Source: an uncultured Bacilli bacterium
Lineage (GTDB): Bacteria > Bacillota_I > Bacilli_A > RF39 > UBA660
DNA length: 38,282 nucleotides
NCBI GenBank assembly: GCA_947629135.1
Contig: CANRCN010000004.1
Coordinates: forward strand, 1-38,282
Direction: 5' to 3'
This document shows positions 37,087 to 38,282 of this stretch, piece by piece. Position numbers and translations under genes: made by a program. The first letter of the stretch is position 1. Each line of letters opens with the position of its first letter. The notes beneath the pieces are model-generated. The model worked only from the letters and a program-made list of their open reading frames with translations, had not been told where the DNA came from and ran no database searches.

Positions 37087-37608
37087 TTATTCTTTAAAAC
37101 TAACTGATATATACATTTTATCTTGAAATTCCTCTTGTAAACTTTTCATAATATTAACAGCCAAGGTATTATCATGAGTTTTTGAATTTATTACAACATC
37201 TACTATATCATCAGATATTTTAACAAAACTATTTAAACTAAATTCATCTTTAATTTTCTTTTCTAAAGTTTCTTCCATGGTACTTATTTCTGAAATGGCT
37301 CTTAAATCTTCATATACTTTATTTTTTTCATCAACTGTTAAAGTTTTATCAGATAGTTTTTCTTGTAATTCATCTATCAAAAGCATTCTTTCTTCTTCAA
37401 GTTCTACTCGCATACTAGTAATTAATTCACTTTCTTTTATATCTACTCCATCCTTTGAAACTTCATTTGTCTTATCATTACTTTCTTTATTAACATAATT
37501 ACTATTATTAGTAAGCAATAATTCATTTGGCATTGTAATATAATAAACACTTAAAACAAGTGCCAAACTAGTTAAAGTTAAAAACCATAATCCTTGTTTA
37601 TTAACCAT
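37087..37608 (-). CDS. spoIIIAH: SpoIIIAH-like stage III sporulation protein
   Basis: MVNKQGLWFLTLTSLALVLSVYYITMP N-terminus and C-terminal YscJ-like region; matches SpoIIIAH architecture. Confidence 0.85.
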   Translation of the reverse strand: MVNKQGLWFLTLTSLALVLSVYYITMPNELLLTNNSNYVNKESNDKTNEVSKDGVDIKESELITSMRVELEEERMLLIDELQEKLSDKTLTVDEKNKVYEDLRAISEISTMEETLEKKIKDEFSLNSFVKISDDIVDVVINSKTHDNTLAVNIMKSLQEEFQDKMYISVSFKE

Positions 37609-37690
37609 TTGTTAGTCCTCCTACTTCATTATATTAATAATCGCACTTTTTATTACAAAAAATAAATTTAAAAAATTCTTATAATATAAA

Positions 37691-37721
37691 AAAAGAAGAT
37701 ATTTAAAATTAATCTTCTTTT
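37691..37721 (-). terminator. Hairpin terminator of the PFOR gene
   Basis: AAAAGAAGAT / ATCTTCTTTT with T-run on minus strand, overlapping the stop. Confidence 0.65.
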
Positions 37722-38282
37722 TCTTTAAATTTCTTATCAAGTTCTTGATAATAATTATATCTATCTTTAGCATTTTCCAAATTTTCTTCTAAAAGTTCTT
37801 TATATTCATCAGGATTTAATTTCTTTAGTGTACGATATCTATCTTCACCTGCTATAAATTCATAATATTTAGAAAAATCTGCTTCTGTATCTAAATCAAA
37901 ACCTTTAGTTGGATTATATCTAAATAATGGAAAATATCCACATTCAACAGCTAATTTTTGTTCTTCAGTTGAATTCATTCCTTTTAAAATGCCATGAGCA
38001 ATACAAGGAGCATAAGCAATAATAATACTTGGTCCATTATAACTAACAGCTTCTTTAAAGGTTTTTAAAGTATGAGTCATACTAGCACCTAAACTAACTG
38101 TTGCAACATATGCATTCTTATATGTTAAAGCAATCTTGGTTAAATCTTTCTTATTGGTTTTCTTACCATATGCCGCAAATTTAGCAACAGCACCTATTTG
38201 ACTAGACTTACTTGCTTGGCCACCAGTATTAGAATATACTTCCGTATCAAGTACTAAAATATTAACATTATAGTTACTTGCA
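37709..38282 (-). CDS. nifJ: Pyruvate:ferredoxin (flavodoxin) oxidoreductase, C-terminal fragment (continues beyond window)
   Basis: Frame stays open to the window edge: ...NVNILVLDTEVYSNTGGQASKSSQIGAVAKFAAYGKKTNKKDLTKIALTYKNAYVATVSLGASMTHTLKTFKEAVSYNGPSIIIAYAPCIAHGI. The ORF-track ATG at 38080 is internal. Confidence 0.95.
   Translation of the reverse strand, partial: ASNYNVNILVLDTEVYSNTGGQASKSSQIGAVAKFAAYGKKTNKKDLTKIALTYKNAYVATVSLGASMTHTLKTFKEAVSYNGPSIIIAYAPCIAHGILKGMNSTEEQKLAVECGYFPLFRYNPTKGFDLDTEADFSKYYEFIAGEDRYRTLKKLNPDEYKELLEENLENAKDRYNYYQELDKKFKEKED

Noticed and set aside
37277-37498. Plus-strand 73-aa ORF
   Set aside because: Antisense to spoIIIAH; serine-rich complement artefact.
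38080-38080. ORF-track start of the PFOR fragment as a separate 123-aa protein
   Set aside because: The frame is open upstream to the window edge with clear PFOR sequence (VLDTEVYSNTGGQASKS), so ATG 38080 is internal.

Overview
This is a very AT-rich window (low-GC Firmicutes/Bacilli-like) packed with protein-coding genes. I saw no rRNA, tRNA, CRISPR array, transposase or phage module, so it reads as chromosome. From left to right it contains: a BceRSAB-type peptide-sensing/detoxification module (permease truncated by the window edge); a MATE transporter fused to a cytidylate-kinase-like domain; a flavodoxin/flavin reductase pair; an HNH nuclease; a Na/Pi cotransporter; NUDIX; a class B PBP; a 3D-domain cell-wall protein; a cotJ spore-coat operon; an FtsW/RodA/SpoVE protein; a LysM protein with a degenerate amidase domain; an orphan protein; Tex; MgtC; GlyA; a 1476-aa Ig-like (BIG2) surface protein; an orphan GspE/PilB-type ATPase convergent with YunB; a Pro/Gln-rich tandem-repeat protein; a two-component system; an SPFH/zinc-ribbon protein; a GerM-GerE-SpoIIIAH sporulation group; and the 3' end of pyruvate:ferredoxin oxidoreductase. 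The sporulation genes indicate a (former) spore-former. The observations I rate highest are: a Walker A Gly->Glu substitution in the BceA-like ATPase next to two BceR-type operators; a five-LysM protein whose amidase domain has lost the expected zinc ligands and catalytic Glu; the MATE-kinase fusion; a CotJA-CotJB fusion; a SpoIIIAH gene away from any visible spoIIIA operon; and an unannotated 38-aa ORF abutting a 108-bp tandem-repeat gene. I do not see convincing evidence for a wholly new multi-gene system. All family calls are by eye, with no database search.
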